DNA of 32,584 bases from Ascidiaceihabitans sp. (GTDB lineage: Bacteria > Pseudomonadota > Alphaproteobacteria > Rhodobacterales > Rhodobacteraceae). Every line of letters starts with the position of its first letter. Positions within the stretch are counted from its first letter, which is position 1. The stretch is taken from assembly GCA_028825475.1 (NCBI GenBank), contig JAPKAB010000026.1:1-32584 (forward strand), written 5' to 3'. Positions 1 to 8,900 of this stretch are shown here, piece after piece. Made by a program: the position numbers and the translations under genes. The notes under the pieces were generated by a model. That model was not told the DNA's origin and made no database searches. It saw only the letters and a program-made list of their open reading frames with translations.

Positions 1-155
1 GGCTGAGATCCTGCAACTGTAGATGCGTCCGCATTATAAATTGCAGGGCCGCAACCGATTGTTACTTTGGTCAACAAAGCCATATCTGGCGTCATGCCAC
101 ATTTGTTTTTCAAGTCTTCCGCATATTGCGCGATTAGATCGTCACGTTTTCCCAT
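1..155 (-). CDS. DUF2853 family protein (5' part of gene only)
   Basis: The minus strand encodes a product beginning MGKRDDLIAQYAEDLKNK, followed by CGMTPDMALLTKVTIGCGP. This matches the N-terminus of the DUF2853 family, small cytosolic alphaproteobacterial proteins of about 100 residues with no assigned function. About 51 residues are present; the rest lies beyond the left edge. I chose the ATG at 155 because GGAG sits seven bases upstream. An ATG two codons earlier (161) lies too close to that site. A short leader hairpin (GGCCG/CGGCC, 178-194) lies just upstream. Family assignment rests on recognition of the conserved N-terminal block, not on a search. Confidence 0.75.
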   Translation of the reverse strand, partial: MGKRDDLIAQYAEDLKNKCGMTPDMALLTKVTIGCGPAIYNADASTVAGSQ

Positions 156-422
156 AGTCATTCTCCCACCTTGGACTGGCCGAGCTCTCCGGCCTACAAT
201 TAAAACTTACCCCCAAATCGGTTTCAGACAAGGGGAAATATTTATCGCCGAACGCAATGCAAAACTATAAAATGGGTTGTGCCAAAATCAACTATCAAAA
301 ATGCAATTATCAAGTAACGGGAGCTTCACGTACAACACCTTTAGCTAATGATCCTGGCTAGCCATTGAGATAGACTCGGAAAGGCGTTATCGGAACCACA
401 GAACCTTAAAAGGAACAATGAA

Positions 423-1811
423 ATGGCTAACAACTATATTGTAAAAGACATTGCGCTCGCTGACTTTGGCCGCAAAGAGCTGGATATCGCGGAAACAGAA
501 ATGCCAGGCCTAATGGCTTTGCGTAAAGAATATGGAGAGAGCAAGCCACTGAATGGCTCCCGTATCGTTGGTTCTTTGCACATGACAATCCAGACTGCAG
601 TTTTAATTGAGACATTAGTAGAACTTGGTGCCGACGTACGTTGGGCATCATGTAACATCTTCTCAACCCAAGATCACGCTGCGGCTGCGATCGCTGCTGG
701 TGGCACGCCAGTCTTCGCGATCAAGGGCCAATCCCTGACTGAACACTGGGATTACCTAGACAAGTCCTTCATGTTCCCTGAAGGTGCGAACATGATCCTT
801 GACGATGGTGGCGACGCTACATTGTACATTCTTTTGGGTGCACGTGCAGAAGCTGGCGAAGACGTCATTCCTGTGCCACAGTCCGAAGAAGAAGAAGCAA
901 TCAAAATTCAAATCGCTAAGCGCATGAAAGAAACGCCAGGTTGGTTCACTAAGACCAAAGCCGAAATCCAAGGCGTTTCTGAAGAAACAACAACTGGCGT
1001 TCACCGCCTTTATGATTTGCACAAGAACGGGCAATTGCCTTTCCCTGCGATCAACGTCAACGACTCGGTTACCAAGTCCAAGTTCGACAACAAATACGGC
1101 TGTAAAGAGTCATTGGTCGACGGTATCCGCCGCGCGACAGACACAATGATGGCCGGTAAAGTTGCTGTCGTTATGGGCTACGGCGATGTGGGCAAAGGTT
1201 CTGCTGCGTCCCTTGCAGGTGCTGGTGCTCGTGTCATCGTGACCGAAGTTGACCCGATCTGTGCACTTCAGGCAGCCATGGATGGCTTCCAAGTCACCAC
1301 ATTGGATGATGTCGTCGAAACTGCGGATATCTTTGTCACAACAACTGGCAACAAAGACGTGATCCGCATCGAACACATGCGCAAAATGAAAGACATGGCG
1401 ATCGTTGGTAACATCGGTCACTTTGATAACGAAATCCAAGTTGCTTCGTTGAAAAACCACAAATGGACGAACATCAAAGAGCAGGTCGATATGATCGAGA
1501 TGCCAAATGGTCACCGTTTGATTCTTTTGTCGGAAGGTCGCTTGTTGAACCTTGGTAACGCGACAGGTCACCCATCGTTCGTGATGTCAGCATCCTTCAC
1601 CAACCAAGTTTTAGCACAAATTGAATTGTTCACAAAAGGTGACGAATACCAGCCTGGTGTTTACATCTTGCCTAAGCACTTGGATGAAAAAGTTGCGCGT
1701 TTGCACCTTGATCGTATTGGCGTGAAGCTTTCGAAATTGGACGCAGAGCAAGCAGCCTATATTGGCGTTTCACCTGACGGTCCGTTCAAGCCAGAGCACT
1801 ATCGCTACTAA
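423..1811 (+). CDS. ahcY: Adenosylhomocysteinase (S-adenosylhomocysteine hydrolase)
   Basis: This 462-residue cytosolic enzyme splits S-adenosylhomocysteine into adenosine and homocysteine. It removes the product that inhibits SAM-dependent methylation and feeds the methionine cycle. Visible hallmarks are the N-terminal substrate domain with [15 protein letters not shown] and [13 protein letters not shown], the catalytic segment around [13 protein letters not shown], the NAD-binding loop [13 protein letters not shown], and the C-terminal [12 protein letters not shown] followed by KPEHYRY, which closes NAD-dependent SAHases. The bacterial insert of about 40 residues (around [17 protein letters not shown]) is present. 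Length is normal for the family. AAAGGAAC precedes the ATG. The gene stands alone and ends in a strong terminator. I looked for a SAM or SAH riboswitch in 281-420 and did not recognise one. Confidence 0.97.
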   Translation: MANNYIVKDIALADFGRKELDIAETEMPGLMALRKEYGESKPLNGSRIVGSLHMTIQTAVLIETLVELGADVRWASCNIFSTQDHAAAAIAAGGTPVFAIKGQSLTEHWDYLDKSFMFPEGANMILDDGGDATLYILLGARAEAGEDVIPVPQSEEEEAIKIQIAKRMKETPGWFTKTKAEIQGVSEETTTGVHRLYDLHKNGQLPFPAINVNDSVTKSKFDNKYGCKESLVDGIRRATDTMMAGKVAVVMGYGDVGKGSAASLAGAGARVIVTEVDPICALQAAMDGFQVTTLDDVVETADIFVTTTGNKDVIRIEHMRKMKDMAIVGNIGHFDNEIQVASLKNHKWTNIKEQVDMIEMPNGHRLILLSEGRLLNLGNATGHPSFVMSASFTNQVLAQIELFTKGDEYQPGVYILPKHLDEKVARLHLDRIGVKLSKLDAEQAAYIGVSPDGPFKPEHYRY

Positions 1812-1834
1812 ACGGCTTAACTTAGAAAATCAGG

Positions 1835-1867
1835 AAGGGCCTCTGCATCTTTGTGGAGGCCTTTTTT
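1835..1867 (+). terminator. Rho-independent terminator of ahcY
   Basis: The stem is GGCCTC (1838-1843) with GAGGCC (1856-1861), extended by a wobble and A-T pairs at its base, and is followed by six T. It lies 26 bases after the ahcY stop, on the same strand. Confidence 0.85.
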
Positions 1868-2006
1868 ATTTCAAAACAATTAATTAGCATCGAAACACAG
1901 AAAAGCAGACCGGATCTAACCGTCGCATCAGTGTTGACTTTCTAAATGAGGCTTTCGAGCATTGAACACCATTTTTCCACCAAGACCGGTCGTCTTTTAG
2001 AAAAAG

Positions 2007-2082
2007 TGGTGAGCCCGTCCGGGCTCGAACCGGAGACCTACTGATTAAAAGTCAGTTGCTCTACCAACTGAGCTACAGGCCC
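2007..2082 (-). tRNA. tRNA-Lys (anticodon UUU)
   Basis: On the minus strand the sequence folds into a complete 76-nt cloverleaf. The acceptor pairs GGGCCTG with CGGGCTC. The D arm contains AGCTCAGTTGGTAGAGC. The anticodon stem ACTGA/TCAGT closes the loop CTTTTAA, so the anticodon is TTT. The T arm is TCCGG TTCGAGC CCGGA. The 3' CCA is encoded. A short T-run follows directly and may serve as the terminator. The gene sits between ahcY and dapF, against the direction of both. Confidence 0.97.
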
Positions 2083-2092
2083 ACTAGGCGGG

Positions 2093-2121
2093 TTACTAGA
2101 AAGAGTTGGCGGTAGGGTCAA
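2093..2121 (-). promoter_or_regulatory. Probable promoter of tRNA-Lys
   Basis: Minus strand: a -35 box TTGACC (2121-2116), a 17-base spacer, and a weak -10 TAGTAA (2098-2093). This would place the transcription start only a few bases before the tRNA 5' end at 2082. The -35 and spacing are good; the -10 is poor. Confidence 0.45.
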
Positions 2122-2187
2122 GCCTATAATTTCAACTTTATTTTCTACTTGCTGGATTCAACCGCCAAGCACGGTTATATGGCCTAA

Positions 2188-3027
2188 ATGCAGGCAAAAA
2201 ATAACATTCTTTTTCCGTTCATGAAAATGCATGGACTTGGCAACGACTTCGTTGTTGTCGATGCGCGTGCGCAATCACTTGAAATGACAGAATCATTGGC
2301 CCGCGCTTTGGGCGACCGCCATCGTGGAGTTGGTTTTGATCAGCTTGCTATAGTTTCGAGGAACCATAGCGTCGCTGATGTATACCTTACATTTTATAAC
2401 TCAGACGGATCCACAGCTGGTGCTTGCGGAAACGCAACACGTTGCATCGCGCGATACCTGATGGACGAAACCGGCGACGAAACTCTTTCCCTAGAAACCG
2501 AGCACGGAATTTTGTTTGCCAAGAACATGGGTGACCAAATCACTTCAATCAACATGGGGCACCCAGATCTGGGCTGGCAAGAGATTCCCTTGTCTCAAAA
2601 TATTGATACGCTTGAATTACCGATCGACGGCTCGCCAACAGCAACGGGCATGGGCAACCCACACTGCACGTTCTTCGTTGATGACGTCGACGCCATTGAT
2701 CTGGAAACTCAGGGTCCGGCTTTTGAACATCATCCGCTCTATCCGGAACGAACAAATGTACAATTCGCTCAAATCGTTGGTGCCGATCACATCCGTATGC
2801 GCGTATGGGAGCGCGGTGTGGGCGTCACACTCGCCTCTGGCTCCTCGTCCTGCGCCACAGCGGTTGCAGCTGCTAGGCGCGGCCTAACAGGGCGTACAGT
2901 GCGCATAGACCTTGATGGCGGCACTTTGCACATAGACTGGCGCGATGATGGCGTTTGGATGACCGGTGGTACGATGCACGTCTTCTCTGGAACGTTGACA
3001 CAAAATTTCTTGGACTCACTACAATGA
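2188..3027 (+). CDS. dapF: Diaminopimelate epimerase
   Basis: This enzyme converts LL-diaminopimelate to the meso form, for lysine and peptidoglycan synthesis, by a PLP-independent two-cysteine mechanism. Both cysteines are visible: Cys80 in GACGNATRC and Cys222 in SGSSSCATAV. The second motif is more often SGTGACA in other bacteria. The conserved opening MKMHGLGNDF begins at residue 12. Length (279 residues) is normal. The chosen ATG has no clear ribosome-binding site; a start at 2221 (MKMHGL) is possible. The stop overlaps the next gene by four bases (ATGA), suggesting translational coupling to mtaB, although the two functions are unrelated. Confidence 0.95.
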   Translation: MQAKNNILFPFMKMHGLGNDFVVVDARAQSLEMTESLARALGDRHRGVGFDQLAIVSRNHSVADVYLTFYNSDGSTAGACGNATRCIARYLMDETGDETLSLETEHGILFAKNMGDQITSINMGHPDLGWQEIPLSQNIDTLELPIDGSPTATGMGNPHCTFFVDDVDAIDLETQGPAFEHHPLYPERTNVQFAQIVGADHIRMRVWERGVGVTLASGSSSCATAVAAARRGLTGRTVRIDLDGGTLHIDWRDDGVWMTGGTMHVFSGTLTQNFLDSLQ

Positions 3028-4277
3028 CCGCCCCAAAATTCTCAAATCACGGTTGTCGGCTGAATGCGTATGAAACCGAGGCGATGAAGGAACTGGCTGA
3101 AACCGCTGGCCTTCAAAACGCAGTAGTCATCAACACCTGTGCTGTCACAGCTGAGGCCGTGCGTAAGGCCCGTCAGGACATTCGTAAGCTACGCCGCGAG
3201 AACCCTGACGCTAGACTAATCGTAACGGGCTGTGCAGCGCAGACAGAGCCTGAAACCTTCGCAGCAATGGACGAAGTCGATGCTGTGATCGGCAATACCG
3301 AAAAGATGATGGGCGACACTTGGAAAGGCTTAGCTGCTGACTTCATCGGAGAGACAGAGGCGGTGCAAGTTGACGACATTATGTCCGTCACAGAAACAGC
3401 TGGACACCTCATCGACGGTTTTGGCACTCGCAGTCGCGCCTATGTTCAGGTTCAGAACGGATGTGACCACCGCTGTACGTTCTGCATTATTCCATACGGC
3501 CGCGGTAACTCGCGCTCTGTGCCTGCAGGCGTCGTCGTCGATCAGATCAAGCGGCTGGTCGACAAAGGCTTCAACGAAGTTGTTTTGACTGGTGTTGACC
3601 TGACAAGTTGGGGTGCAGACCTTCCCGCAGAGCCTAAACTTGGCGACTTGGTTATGCGTATTCTGCGTTTGGTCCCTGACCTTCCACGCCTGCGTATCAG
3701 TTCGATCGATAGCATTGAAGTTGACGAAAATCTTATGGAGGCAATCGCAACCGAACCGCGATTGATGCCGCACCTACATCTCTCGTTGCAGCACGGCGAC
3801 GACATGATCCTTAAGAGGATGAAGCGCCGCCATTTGCGCGATGATGCAATCCAGTTTGCCCAGGAAGCGAAAAAACTACGTCCAGATATGACATTTGGTG
3901 CCGACATCATCGCAGGCTTCCCAACAGAGACTGAAGAAATGTTTGCAAACTCACTTGCGCTGGTCACAGAGTGCGATCTGACGTGGCTGCATGTGTTCCC
4001 TTATTCGCCACGCCCCGGCACGCCAGCTGCGCGGATGCCGCAGGTTAATGGGAAAGCTATCAAAATACGTGCAGCGGCATTGCGTGAAGCGGGCGAAAAG
4101 CAAGTACAGCGCCATTTACAGGCTCAGGTTGGAAAAACTCATCAAATATTAATGGAGAACCCGAACATGGGCCGTACAGAACAATTTACCGAGGTATCGT
4201 TCGCCAATCCGCAAACCGAAGGCCAGATCGTTACGGCAATCATATTGGCTGTACAGGACAAACAATTAATAGCTTAA
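3024..4277 (+). CDS. mtaB: tRNA (t6A37) methylthiotransferase MtaB
   Basis: A radical-SAM enzyme that adds a methylthio group to N6-threonylcarbamoyladenosine at position 37 of tRNAs reading ANN codons, giving ms2t6A. The N-terminal domain carries three cluster-binding cysteines, Cys11 (NHGCRLNAYE), Cys39 (NTCAVT) and Cys70 (VTGCAAQ). The radical-SAM CxxxCxxC is Cys147, Cys151 and Cys154 in NGCDHRCTFCIIPYGRG. The product is 417 residues. The reading frame extends further upstream inside dapF, but the ATG at 3024 gives the usual N-terminus and a four-base overlap with dapF. The HGCRLN motif and lack of MiaB-specific features favour MtaB over MiaB or RimO. Its only methylthio neighbour is the nearby tRNA-Lys(UUU), itself a t6A tRNA; this may be coincidence. 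Confidence 0.92.
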   Translation: MTAPKFSNHGCRLNAYETEAMKELAETAGLQNAVVINTCAVTAEAVRKARQDIRKLRRENPDARLIVTGCAAQTEPETFAAMDEVDAVIGNTEKMMGDTWKGLAADFIGETEAVQVDDIMSVTETAGHLIDGFGTRSRAYVQVQNGCDHRCTFCIIPYGRGNSRSVPAGVVVDQIKRLVDKGFNEVVLTGVDLTSWGADLPAEPKLGDLVMRILRLVPDLPRLRISSIDSIEVDENLMEAIATEPRLMPHLHLSLQHGDDMILKRMKRRHLRDDAIQFAQEAKKLRPDMTFGADIIAGFPTETEEMFANSLALVTECDLTWLHVFPYSPRPGTPAARMPQVNGKAIKIRAAALREAGEKQVQRHLQAQVGKTHQILMENPNMGRTEQFTEVSFANPQTEGQIVTAIILAVQDKQLIA

Positions 4278-4301
4278 AACAACCTATATTCATTCCAAAG
4301 A

Positions 4302-4337
4302 AAAAGGCCCTGCACCGTCGCCAGTGCAGGGCCTTTT
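4302..4337. terminator. Bidirectional terminator between mtaB and petC
   Basis: A perfect 14-bp stem, AAAAGGCCCTGCAC (4302-4315) with its complement (4324-4337), encloses an 8-base loop. The A/T ends give a U-tract on either strand, so it can end mtaB (+) and the petABC operon (-). Confidence 0.9.
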
Positions 4338-4356
4338 AGCTTCTAAAGGAAGCTAA
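4336..4356. repeat. Second hairpin directly after the petC stop
   Basis: TTAGCTTC (4336-4343) pairs perfectly with GAAGCTAA (4349-4356) around a 5-base loop. It abuts the petC stop codon and shares two bases with the stem of the bidirectional terminator, so the two folds are adjacent or slightly competing. It could stabilise the pet mRNA 3' end. Confidence 0.6.
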
Positions 4357-4357
4357 C

Positions 4358-5137
4358 TTAGTGCTTCTTTTTGTGAGGTGCCCAAAGCTTCTTATTGGTC
4401 ATGTACAGAAGTACAGACAACAAGGTCAGCAGAAGAACACCAACAACACCAGCTTGCTTACGCGCCATCATTTTTGGTTCCGCTGTCCACATCAAGAATG
4501 CTGAAACGTCAGCAGCGATGTGGTGCAAGTCGTTGTCGTGACCATCAGCGAATTCTACATCCTCACCATAAAGCGGTGGTGCCATAGCGATCCAGCCACC
4601 TGGGAATGCAGTATTTTCATAAAACGTCACACCTGCCTGCTCTTTTTCTTCACCCGTATAGCCGGTCAAGATCGAAGCGATGTATTCTGTACCGCCAATA
4701 CCTTTTACGAATTGGTTAATTCCCAAACCGTAAGGGCCGTGGAAACCAGCACGTGCTTTCGCCATCAAGCTCAGGTCAGGTGCATTCTCCAACGCAGACT
4801 CTGGAAAAAAATCAGAAGGCTTACGAGGTACATCTTCGTCCAAAGCGGGATCATAGATGTCGAACTGTGCTGCATATGCACGGACTTGATCTTCTGGCAG
4901 GTGTGGTCCGCCTTCATCCGCAAGTGTGCGGATCGGGACGAATTTCAAACCGTGACAGGCAGAACAAACTTCGGTGTAAACTTGTAGACCGCGTTGAAGC
5001 TGGTTCTGATCAAAGGCACCAAATGGTCCCTCAAATGAGAAATCAAAGTCTTCGATGTGACCTTCACCGCCAGCGGCGAAAGCGCCTGTGGCCAGCGTTA
5101 CCGCTGCCACAGTGCTGATTGCGAGTTTTTTGAACAT
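4358..5137 (-). CDS. petC: Cytochrome c1 of the bc1 complex
   Basis: The membrane-anchored c-type cytochrome that passes electrons from the Rieske protein to soluble or membrane cytochrome c. A signal peptide opens the product ([10 protein letters not shown] then [11 protein letters not shown]), so the haem domain is periplasmic. The haem-binding CSACH is Cys58, Cys61, His62, and the axial methionine is probably Met185 in [10 protein letters not shown]. One C-terminal membrane helix (about residues 229-246, [14 protein letters not shown]) is followed by a lysine-rich cytoplasmic tail. I chose the ATG at 5137 (259 residues) because GAGGAA lies at the proper distance; an ATG two codons upstream is too close to it. 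The petB stop is 13 bases upstream, consistent with one petABC transcript. Confidence 0.95.
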   Translation of the reverse strand: MFKKLAISTVAAVTLATGAFAAGGEGHIEDFDFSFEGPFGAFDQNQLQRGLQVYTEVCSACHGLKFVPIRTLADEGGPHLPEDQVRAYAAQFDIYDPALDEDVPRKPSDFFPESALENAPDLSLMAKARAGFHGPYGLGINQFVKGIGGTEYIASILTGYTGEEKEQAGVTFYENTAFPGGWIAMAPPLYGEDVEFADGHDNDLHHIAADVSAFLMWTAEPKMMARKQAGVVGVLLLTLLSVLLYMTNKKLWAPHKKKH

Positions 5138-5150
5138 GCGCATCTTCCTC

Positions 5151-6476
5151 TTATTCCGCAGACTTGTCTGCGTCGCCACCATAATGGGCGGCAAAGTCTT
5201 CTTCGATGGTCGCAGGCTGTGCGTCCGGCTTCTCGATCACACCCAACAACGGGAGGATAACCAAGAAGTAGGCGAACCAATACGCTGAAGCGATCAATGA
5301 AAAGCTGGCATATGGTTCTTCAGCAGGCATCGCACCCAGCCACATCAGGGCAAAGAAATCGATGACCAAAAGCGCAAACCACCATTTGAACATTGGACGG
5401 AAACGACCAGAACGAACTGATGATGTATCCAACCATGGCACAAGCGCCATAACCGCAATCGCACCAAACATCGCCAGAACACCAAAGAACTTAGCGTCGA
5501 CAATCCCACCGGTCACGAAGGACGCAATTTGAACAACCCACACTTCAGAAGTGAACGCACGCAAGATCGCGTAGAACGGCAAGAAGTACCATTCGGGAAC
5601 GATGTGTGCAGGTGTAGATAGCGCATTTGCTTCAATGTAGTTGTCCGGGTGACCCAGATAATTTGGCATGAAGCCAACAACAGCAAAGAATACAACCAAG
5701 ATCACAGCCAGTGCGAACAAGTCTTTGATCACAAAGTATGGCCAAAATGGCAGCGTGTCTTTTTCAGCTTCTTCTTTTGAACCACGACGAACCTCAACAC
5801 CCGTTGGGTTGTTGTTGCCAGTAGTGTGGAACGCCCAGATGTGAAGGATGACAAGGCCAGCAATCACAAAAGGCAGCAAGTAGTGCAAGCTGAAGAAACG
5901 GTTCAATGTTGCGTTATCGACGGCTGGACCGCCCAATAGCAACGTTTGAATGCTTTCACCGATGAACGGGATTGCGCCAAACAAACCAGTAATAACAGTT
6001 GCACCCCAGAACGACATTTGGCCCCAAGGCAAAACGTAACCCATAAAGCCGGTCGCCATCATCAGGAGGTAGATCAACATACCAATAATCCACGTAACTT
6101 CACGTGGTGCTTTGTATGAGCCGTAATATAGACCGCGGAAAATGTGGGCATATACAGCAACAAAGAACAGCGACGCGCCATTAGCATGCATATAACGCAG
6201 CATGTAGCCGCCATTCACGTCACGCATAATGTGCTCAACAGAAGCGAACGCATTGTCGACGTGTGGCGTATAGTGCATCGCCAAAACGATACCCGTTACG
6301 ATCTGCAATACCAGACAGAACGTTAGAACGATGCCCCAGATCCACATCCAGTTCAGGTTCTTCGGTGTCGGCGCAGTCAATGTTGCATACATCAAACCAA
6401 CGATAGGCAAACGGCTGTGCAGCCATTTTTCGCCTTTGGTCTTTGGTTCGTAATGGTCGTGAGGAATTCCACCCAT
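5151..6476 (-). CDS. petB: Cytochrome b of the bc1 complex
   Basis: The membrane core of the cytochrome bc1 complex, which oxidises ubiquinol at Qo and reduces quinone at Qi. The 441-residue product has eight expected membrane helices. The four haem ligands fall at His97, His111, His198 and His212, the positions I recall for Rhodobacter. The Qo-site PEWY motif is residues 294-297. GGGAGA precedes the ATG. The gene lies 12 bases after petA and 13 bases before petC, the standard bacterial order. Confidence 0.97.
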   Translation of the reverse strand: MGGIPHDHYEPKTKGEKWLHSRLPIVGLMYATLTAPTPKNLNWMWIWGIVLTFCLVLQIVTGIVLAMHYTPHVDNAFASVEHIMRDVNGGYMLRYMHANGASLFFVAVYAHIFRGLYYGSYKAPREVTWIIGMLIYLLMMATGFMGYVLPWGQMSFWGATVITGLFGAIPFIGESIQTLLLGGPAVDNATLNRFFSLHYLLPFVIAGLVILHIWAFHTTGNNNPTGVEVRRGSKEEAEKDTLPFWPYFVIKDLFALAVILVVFFAVVGFMPNYLGHPDNYIEANALSTPAHIVPEWYFLPFYAILRAFTSEVWVVQIASFVTGGIVDAKFFGVLAMFGAIAVMALVPWLDTSSVRSGRFRPMFKWWFALLVIDFFALMWLGAMPAEEPYASFSLIASAYWFAYFLVILPLLGVIEKPDAQPATIEEDFAAHYGGDADKSAE

Positions 6477-6488
6477 TGCGTCTCTCCC

Positions 6489-7046
6489 TTAACCTAGTTT
6501 GATCGTGGAATCGTCCACGAAGACAGCCGGTGGAACCGGCAAGTTTGTCGGTGCTGGACCCTTACGGATACGGCCAGCCGTGTCATAGTGCGAACCGTGA
6601 CATGGGCAGAACCAACCGCCGAAGTCACCAGCATCGCCCAAAGGCACACAGCCAAGGTGCGTACACACGCCCATCATGACCAACCATTCACCGTCCTCGG
6701 ACAATGAGCGGTTTGCGTCGGAAGCGTCTACTTCACCCAAATTCTCGTTGCGCGCGATAGGATCAGCCAAGTCGGCCAAATCTACTGAGCGTGCTTCTGC
6801 AATCTCTTCTTCCGTGCGACGACGAATGAACACAGGCTTGCCCAACCATTTAACGGTAAGCTGCGTGCCGGGTTCAATATCCCCAACAGGGACAAAGATC
6901 GACGCGAGCGCACGCACGTCTGCGGATGGATTCATCTGATTGACTAGCGGCCATACGGCTGCACCTGCGGCTACGGCACCTGTACCTGCTGTGGCATAGT
7001 ACAGGAAATCCCGGCGGGTGCCTGCGTGTTCATCTGAGTGTGACAC
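6489..7046 (-). CDS. petA: Rieske iron-sulfur subunit of the bc1 complex
   Basis: Carries the 2Fe-2S cluster that takes the first electron from ubiquinol. Cluster ligands are Cys128 and His130 in CTHLGC and Cys147 and His150 in CPCHGSH; Cys133 and Cys149 would form the stabilising disulfide. The N-terminus has a twin-arginine motif, [11 protein letters not shown] (from residue 11), followed by the single membrane anchor, as expected for a Tat-exported Rieske protein. I chose the GTG at 7046 (185 residues): it gives the usual MSHSDEH...TRRDF N-terminus and has GGAG eight bases upstream. The frame stays open further upstream without family support. First gene of petABC. Confidence 0.95.
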   Translation of the reverse strand: MSHSDEHAGTRRDFLYYATAGTGAVAAGAAVWPLVNQMNPSADVRALASIFVPVGDIEPGTQLTVKWLGKPVFIRRRTEEEIAEARSVDLADLADPIARNENLGEVDASDANRSLSEDGEWLVMMGVCTHLGCVPLGDAGDFGGWFCPCHGSHYDTAGRIRKGPAPTNLPVPPAVFVDDSTIKLG

Positions 7047-7085
7047 GTGGGTTTCTCCAATTTTTCCGGCCCTCTTGGGACCAAT

Positions 7086-7172
7086 AGACACATTGGGCGC
7101 GTCTCAGACGCACCCTTGCTGGCCGCTATGTAACGAGGGAGTGAGGGTGCGTCTAGACACATCAGTGACGCA
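7086..7172 (-). promoter_or_regulatory. Array of TGYGTCW heptamers and dyads upstream of petA
   Basis: Between petA and the next gene, the heptamer TGYGTCW or its near form occurs six times in both orientations (7086-7092, 7098-7104, 7106-7112, 7148-7154, 7155-7161, 7166-7172). Four copies form two dyads with consensus TGYGTCTnAGACGCR: 7098-7112 (one-base centre) and 7148-7161 (no centre base). AGACGCACCC (7106-7115) and GGGTGCGTCT (7145-7154) are also perfect 10-base complements. This may be an operator region or a structured petABC leader. Nothing here proves which protein binds it. Confidence 0.45.
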
Positions 7173-7300
7173 TCTGGTCGCAGTTGCATATTCTGATGCA
7201 GAAATGACCTTGAAAATAAGTATTTCGTTAACACAGCTGAAGGGTTTTGGCCGAAATGAAATTTTTCAAGCAACCATACTACCGAATCAACATTTGCGAC

Positions 7301-7912
7301 TTACCCAGCGGGTGGCGCAGTCATTTGCATCGACTCGCGACCACTAAAGTCCTCATACCAAGCCGACAAAGCATCGTTTCCTTCGCGCCAACCACGCGCA
7401 TCATGGCGAAAGTCCAAATAGGCCAGTGCACATGCAACGGAAACTTGTCCCATATCCAACGGTCCGCTCAAATGGCTCATCCAACGTGTGTTAATGGCGC
7501 TGCAGCCACCAATGACTTTGGACCATTGCGCATCCGTCCAGCCATCCCACTGCTTTTCTTTAGGTCGAACACGGCCCTCATAAGTTATAGAAACGGCTGC
7601 ATCCAAAATCCCATCGGCAGTTGCCTCGAGCGTTAAGGTTTCCCACTTCCTTGCGCCAAGTGGATAAAGCTTATCCCCTGCCCTTGCGTCTAAGAATGCG
7701 CAAATAACACGGCTGTCATAAAGTGTGGCCCCATCGTTGCGTTCCAACGCTGGAATTTTTGCAAGTGGATTTTTAGCTAACAACCCGTCCATCGGGGTGA
7801 TTGGAGTCGTCGTCACTGGAACAATTTCCACGTCACTGAGTTGACCCGTTTCAAAGAGCAGGACCATGACTTTTCGAACAAATGGCGACATCGGGCTGTG
7901 ATAAAGTTTCAT
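7301..7912 (-). CDS. Glutathione S-transferase family protein
   Basis: The N-terminus (MKLYHSPMSPFVRKVMVLL) is a thioredoxin-like GST N-domain, with the SPF motif where the glutathione-activating residue usually lies. NPLAKIPAL contains the cis-proline and TLYDSRVICAFLD contains the glutathione-contacting Asp-Ser pair. The rest is the helical GST C-domain. The product is 203 residues, normal for the family. I chose the ATG at 7912, with GGAG six bases upstream; the frame runs further upstream without family support. Probably a cytosolic glutathione-dependent detoxification enzyme; the substrate cannot be read from sequence. It follows the PaiB-like gene on the same strand after about 85 bases. 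Confidence 0.85.
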   Translation of the reverse strand: MKLYHSPMSPFVRKVMVLLFETGQLSDVEIVPVTTTPITPMDGLLAKNPLAKIPALERNDGATLYDSRVICAFLDARAGDKLYPLGARKWETLTLEATADGILDAAVSITYEGRVRPKEKQWDGWTDAQWSKVIGGCSAINTRWMSHLSGPLDMGQVSVACALAYLDFRHDARGWREGNDALSAWYEDFSGRESMQMTAPPAG

Positions 7913-7997
7913 ATGTAGCTCCAAAACTGTGGTTCGAGGGATCAAAGCTCCTACCAAAGAGGCCAAAAAGCTAAGAAGCGTTTATTTTAAATCGCTG

Positions 7998-8615
7998 TTA
8001 TTTAACGCCACGCATAAGTGCGGCCAGAACACCCAAGTCTGTGCCCAACCCATATGCCGCAACACCATCTGCCGCACGCATCCGCACGGGGTCAGGTTTA
8101 TTTTGACTTAATTTCCACGTCCCATCCACGGCTGTAATTGCCATTCGGCACGGTACAATTTGGCGCATCATTTTGTCCAAAACATCAGGATTCATTTTTG
8201 CGGAACGCCATGGTTCTTTCGGACGCAATTGCTCTTCAAAGAACGCTGTTTGCCTATCTAACAATTCGAGCATCTCATCTTGAGGTCTTAGCTCCAATAC
8301 TCCAGTTAAATGAACCGCAACATAGTTCCATGTGGGCACTTGGTCATCGACCTCATACCAATCTGGAGAGATATAGCTATCACCACCTGAAATCGCGATT
8401 TTTGCCTTTAGCGGTGTTTTCAGCATCCGTGCAATTGGATTGGAGCGTACCAAATGCAGATCAAGTGTTTCGCCTGCCTCTGACAAAATAAAGGGAACAT
8501 GCGAGATTACAGGCCCTTCTTCGCCGCTCACTGCCAGCACACCAAAGGCGCGTTCGCGTGCAAAATCGAGATTACGCTGCGCATCTGCCGTGTGATAAAC
8601 TTGATTTGGGTGCAT
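7998..8615 (-). CDS. PaiB-like FMN-binding protein
   Basis: The product, starting MHPNQVYHTADAQRNLDFAR, matches the FMN-binding negative transcriptional regulator family (PaiB type; split-barrel flavin fold). Conserved segments include FGVLAVSG, HVPFIL, DSYISPDWYE, VPTWNYVAVHLTG and a C-terminal KLSQNKPDPVR. Length is 205 residues, as expected. The ATG at 8615 has AGGA seven bases upstream; the open frame continues into the riboswitch region but has no support there. In Bacillus PaiB is linked to repression of sporulation and protease genes; in proteobacteria the role is unclear, and some members may act as flavin-dependent enzymes. It is divergent from the FMN-riboswitch-controlled ribH2, a suggestive flavin context. 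Confidence 0.85.
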   Translation of the reverse strand: MHPNQVYHTADAQRNLDFARERAFGVLAVSGEEGPVISHVPFILSEAGETLDLHLVRSNPIARMLKTPLKAKIAISGGDSYISPDWYEVDDQVPTWNYVAVHLTGVLELRPQDEMLELLDRQTAFFEEQLRPKEPWRSAKMNPDVLDKMMRQIVPCRMAITAVDGTWKLSQNKPDPVRMRAADGVAAYGLGTDLGVLAALMRGVK

Positions 8616-8680
8616 CTGTTGATCCTTAGTCATCCAACTTTGATATTGCAGAGCCGCACAAACATTGGCAACAGTGCAGA

Positions 8681-8820
8681 TATTCTCAGGGCGGGGCGAG
8701 ATTCCCCACCGGCGGTATGTGGACACGATCCACGAGCCCGCGAGCGCCTCGATCATCGAGGGTCAAGCAGATCTGGTGAGAATCCAGAGCCGACGGTCAT
8801 AGTCCGGATGAAAGAGAATG
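8681..8820 (+). promoter_or_regulatory. FMN riboswitch (RFN element) of ribH2
   Basis: The conserved RFN sequence is plain. P1 pairs ATTCTC (8682-8687) with GAGAAT (8814-8819). Next come AGGGCGGGGCGAGATTCCCC, ACCGGCGGTAT, AGCCCGCGAGCG, a variable arm, then TCTGGTGAGAATCCAGAGCC and GACGGTCATAGTCCGGATG. It lies 80 bases before the ribH2 start. I see no hairpin with a U-tract after it, so control is probably at translation. FMN binding should lower lumazine synthase production. Confidence 0.97.
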
Positions 8821-8865
8821 TGCATGTAACGTCCCAATCTTGGGGCGAAGCACTGCATGTAATCG

Positions 8866-8892
8866 CCTTGGGTGCTGTGTCGAACCAAAAGG
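8866..8892 (+). promoter_or_regulatory. Possible ribosome-site sequestering hairpin of ribH2
   Basis: TTGG of CCTTGG (8866-8871) can pair with CCAA (8885-8888), and its CC with the GG (8891-8892) of the AAGGAG site, leaving a two-base bulge. The competing partner is CCCAA (8833-8837), which pairs perfectly with TTGGG (8868-8872). This is a hand-drawn model of the expression platform. Confidence 0.35.
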
Positions 8893-8900
8893 AGATTACT

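Noticed and set aside
281..422. Possible SAM or SAH riboswitch before ahcY
   Set aside because: I compared by eye with the conserved cores of SAM-II, SAM/SAH and SAH elements and found no match. Only a short GGCTAGCC palindrome and weak pairing are present.
7047..7300. Small gene between petA and the GST-like gene
   Set aside because: Frames there are short, lack ribosome sites, and are dominated by the repeated TGYGTCW elements. I treat it as regulatory DNA.
8499..8900. Open frame in phase with ribH2 extending upstream through the riboswitch
   Set aside because: It runs through the conserved RFN aptamer and would give a lumazine synthase with an unrelated 134-residue extension. The ATG at 8901 has AAGGAG and the family N-terminus.
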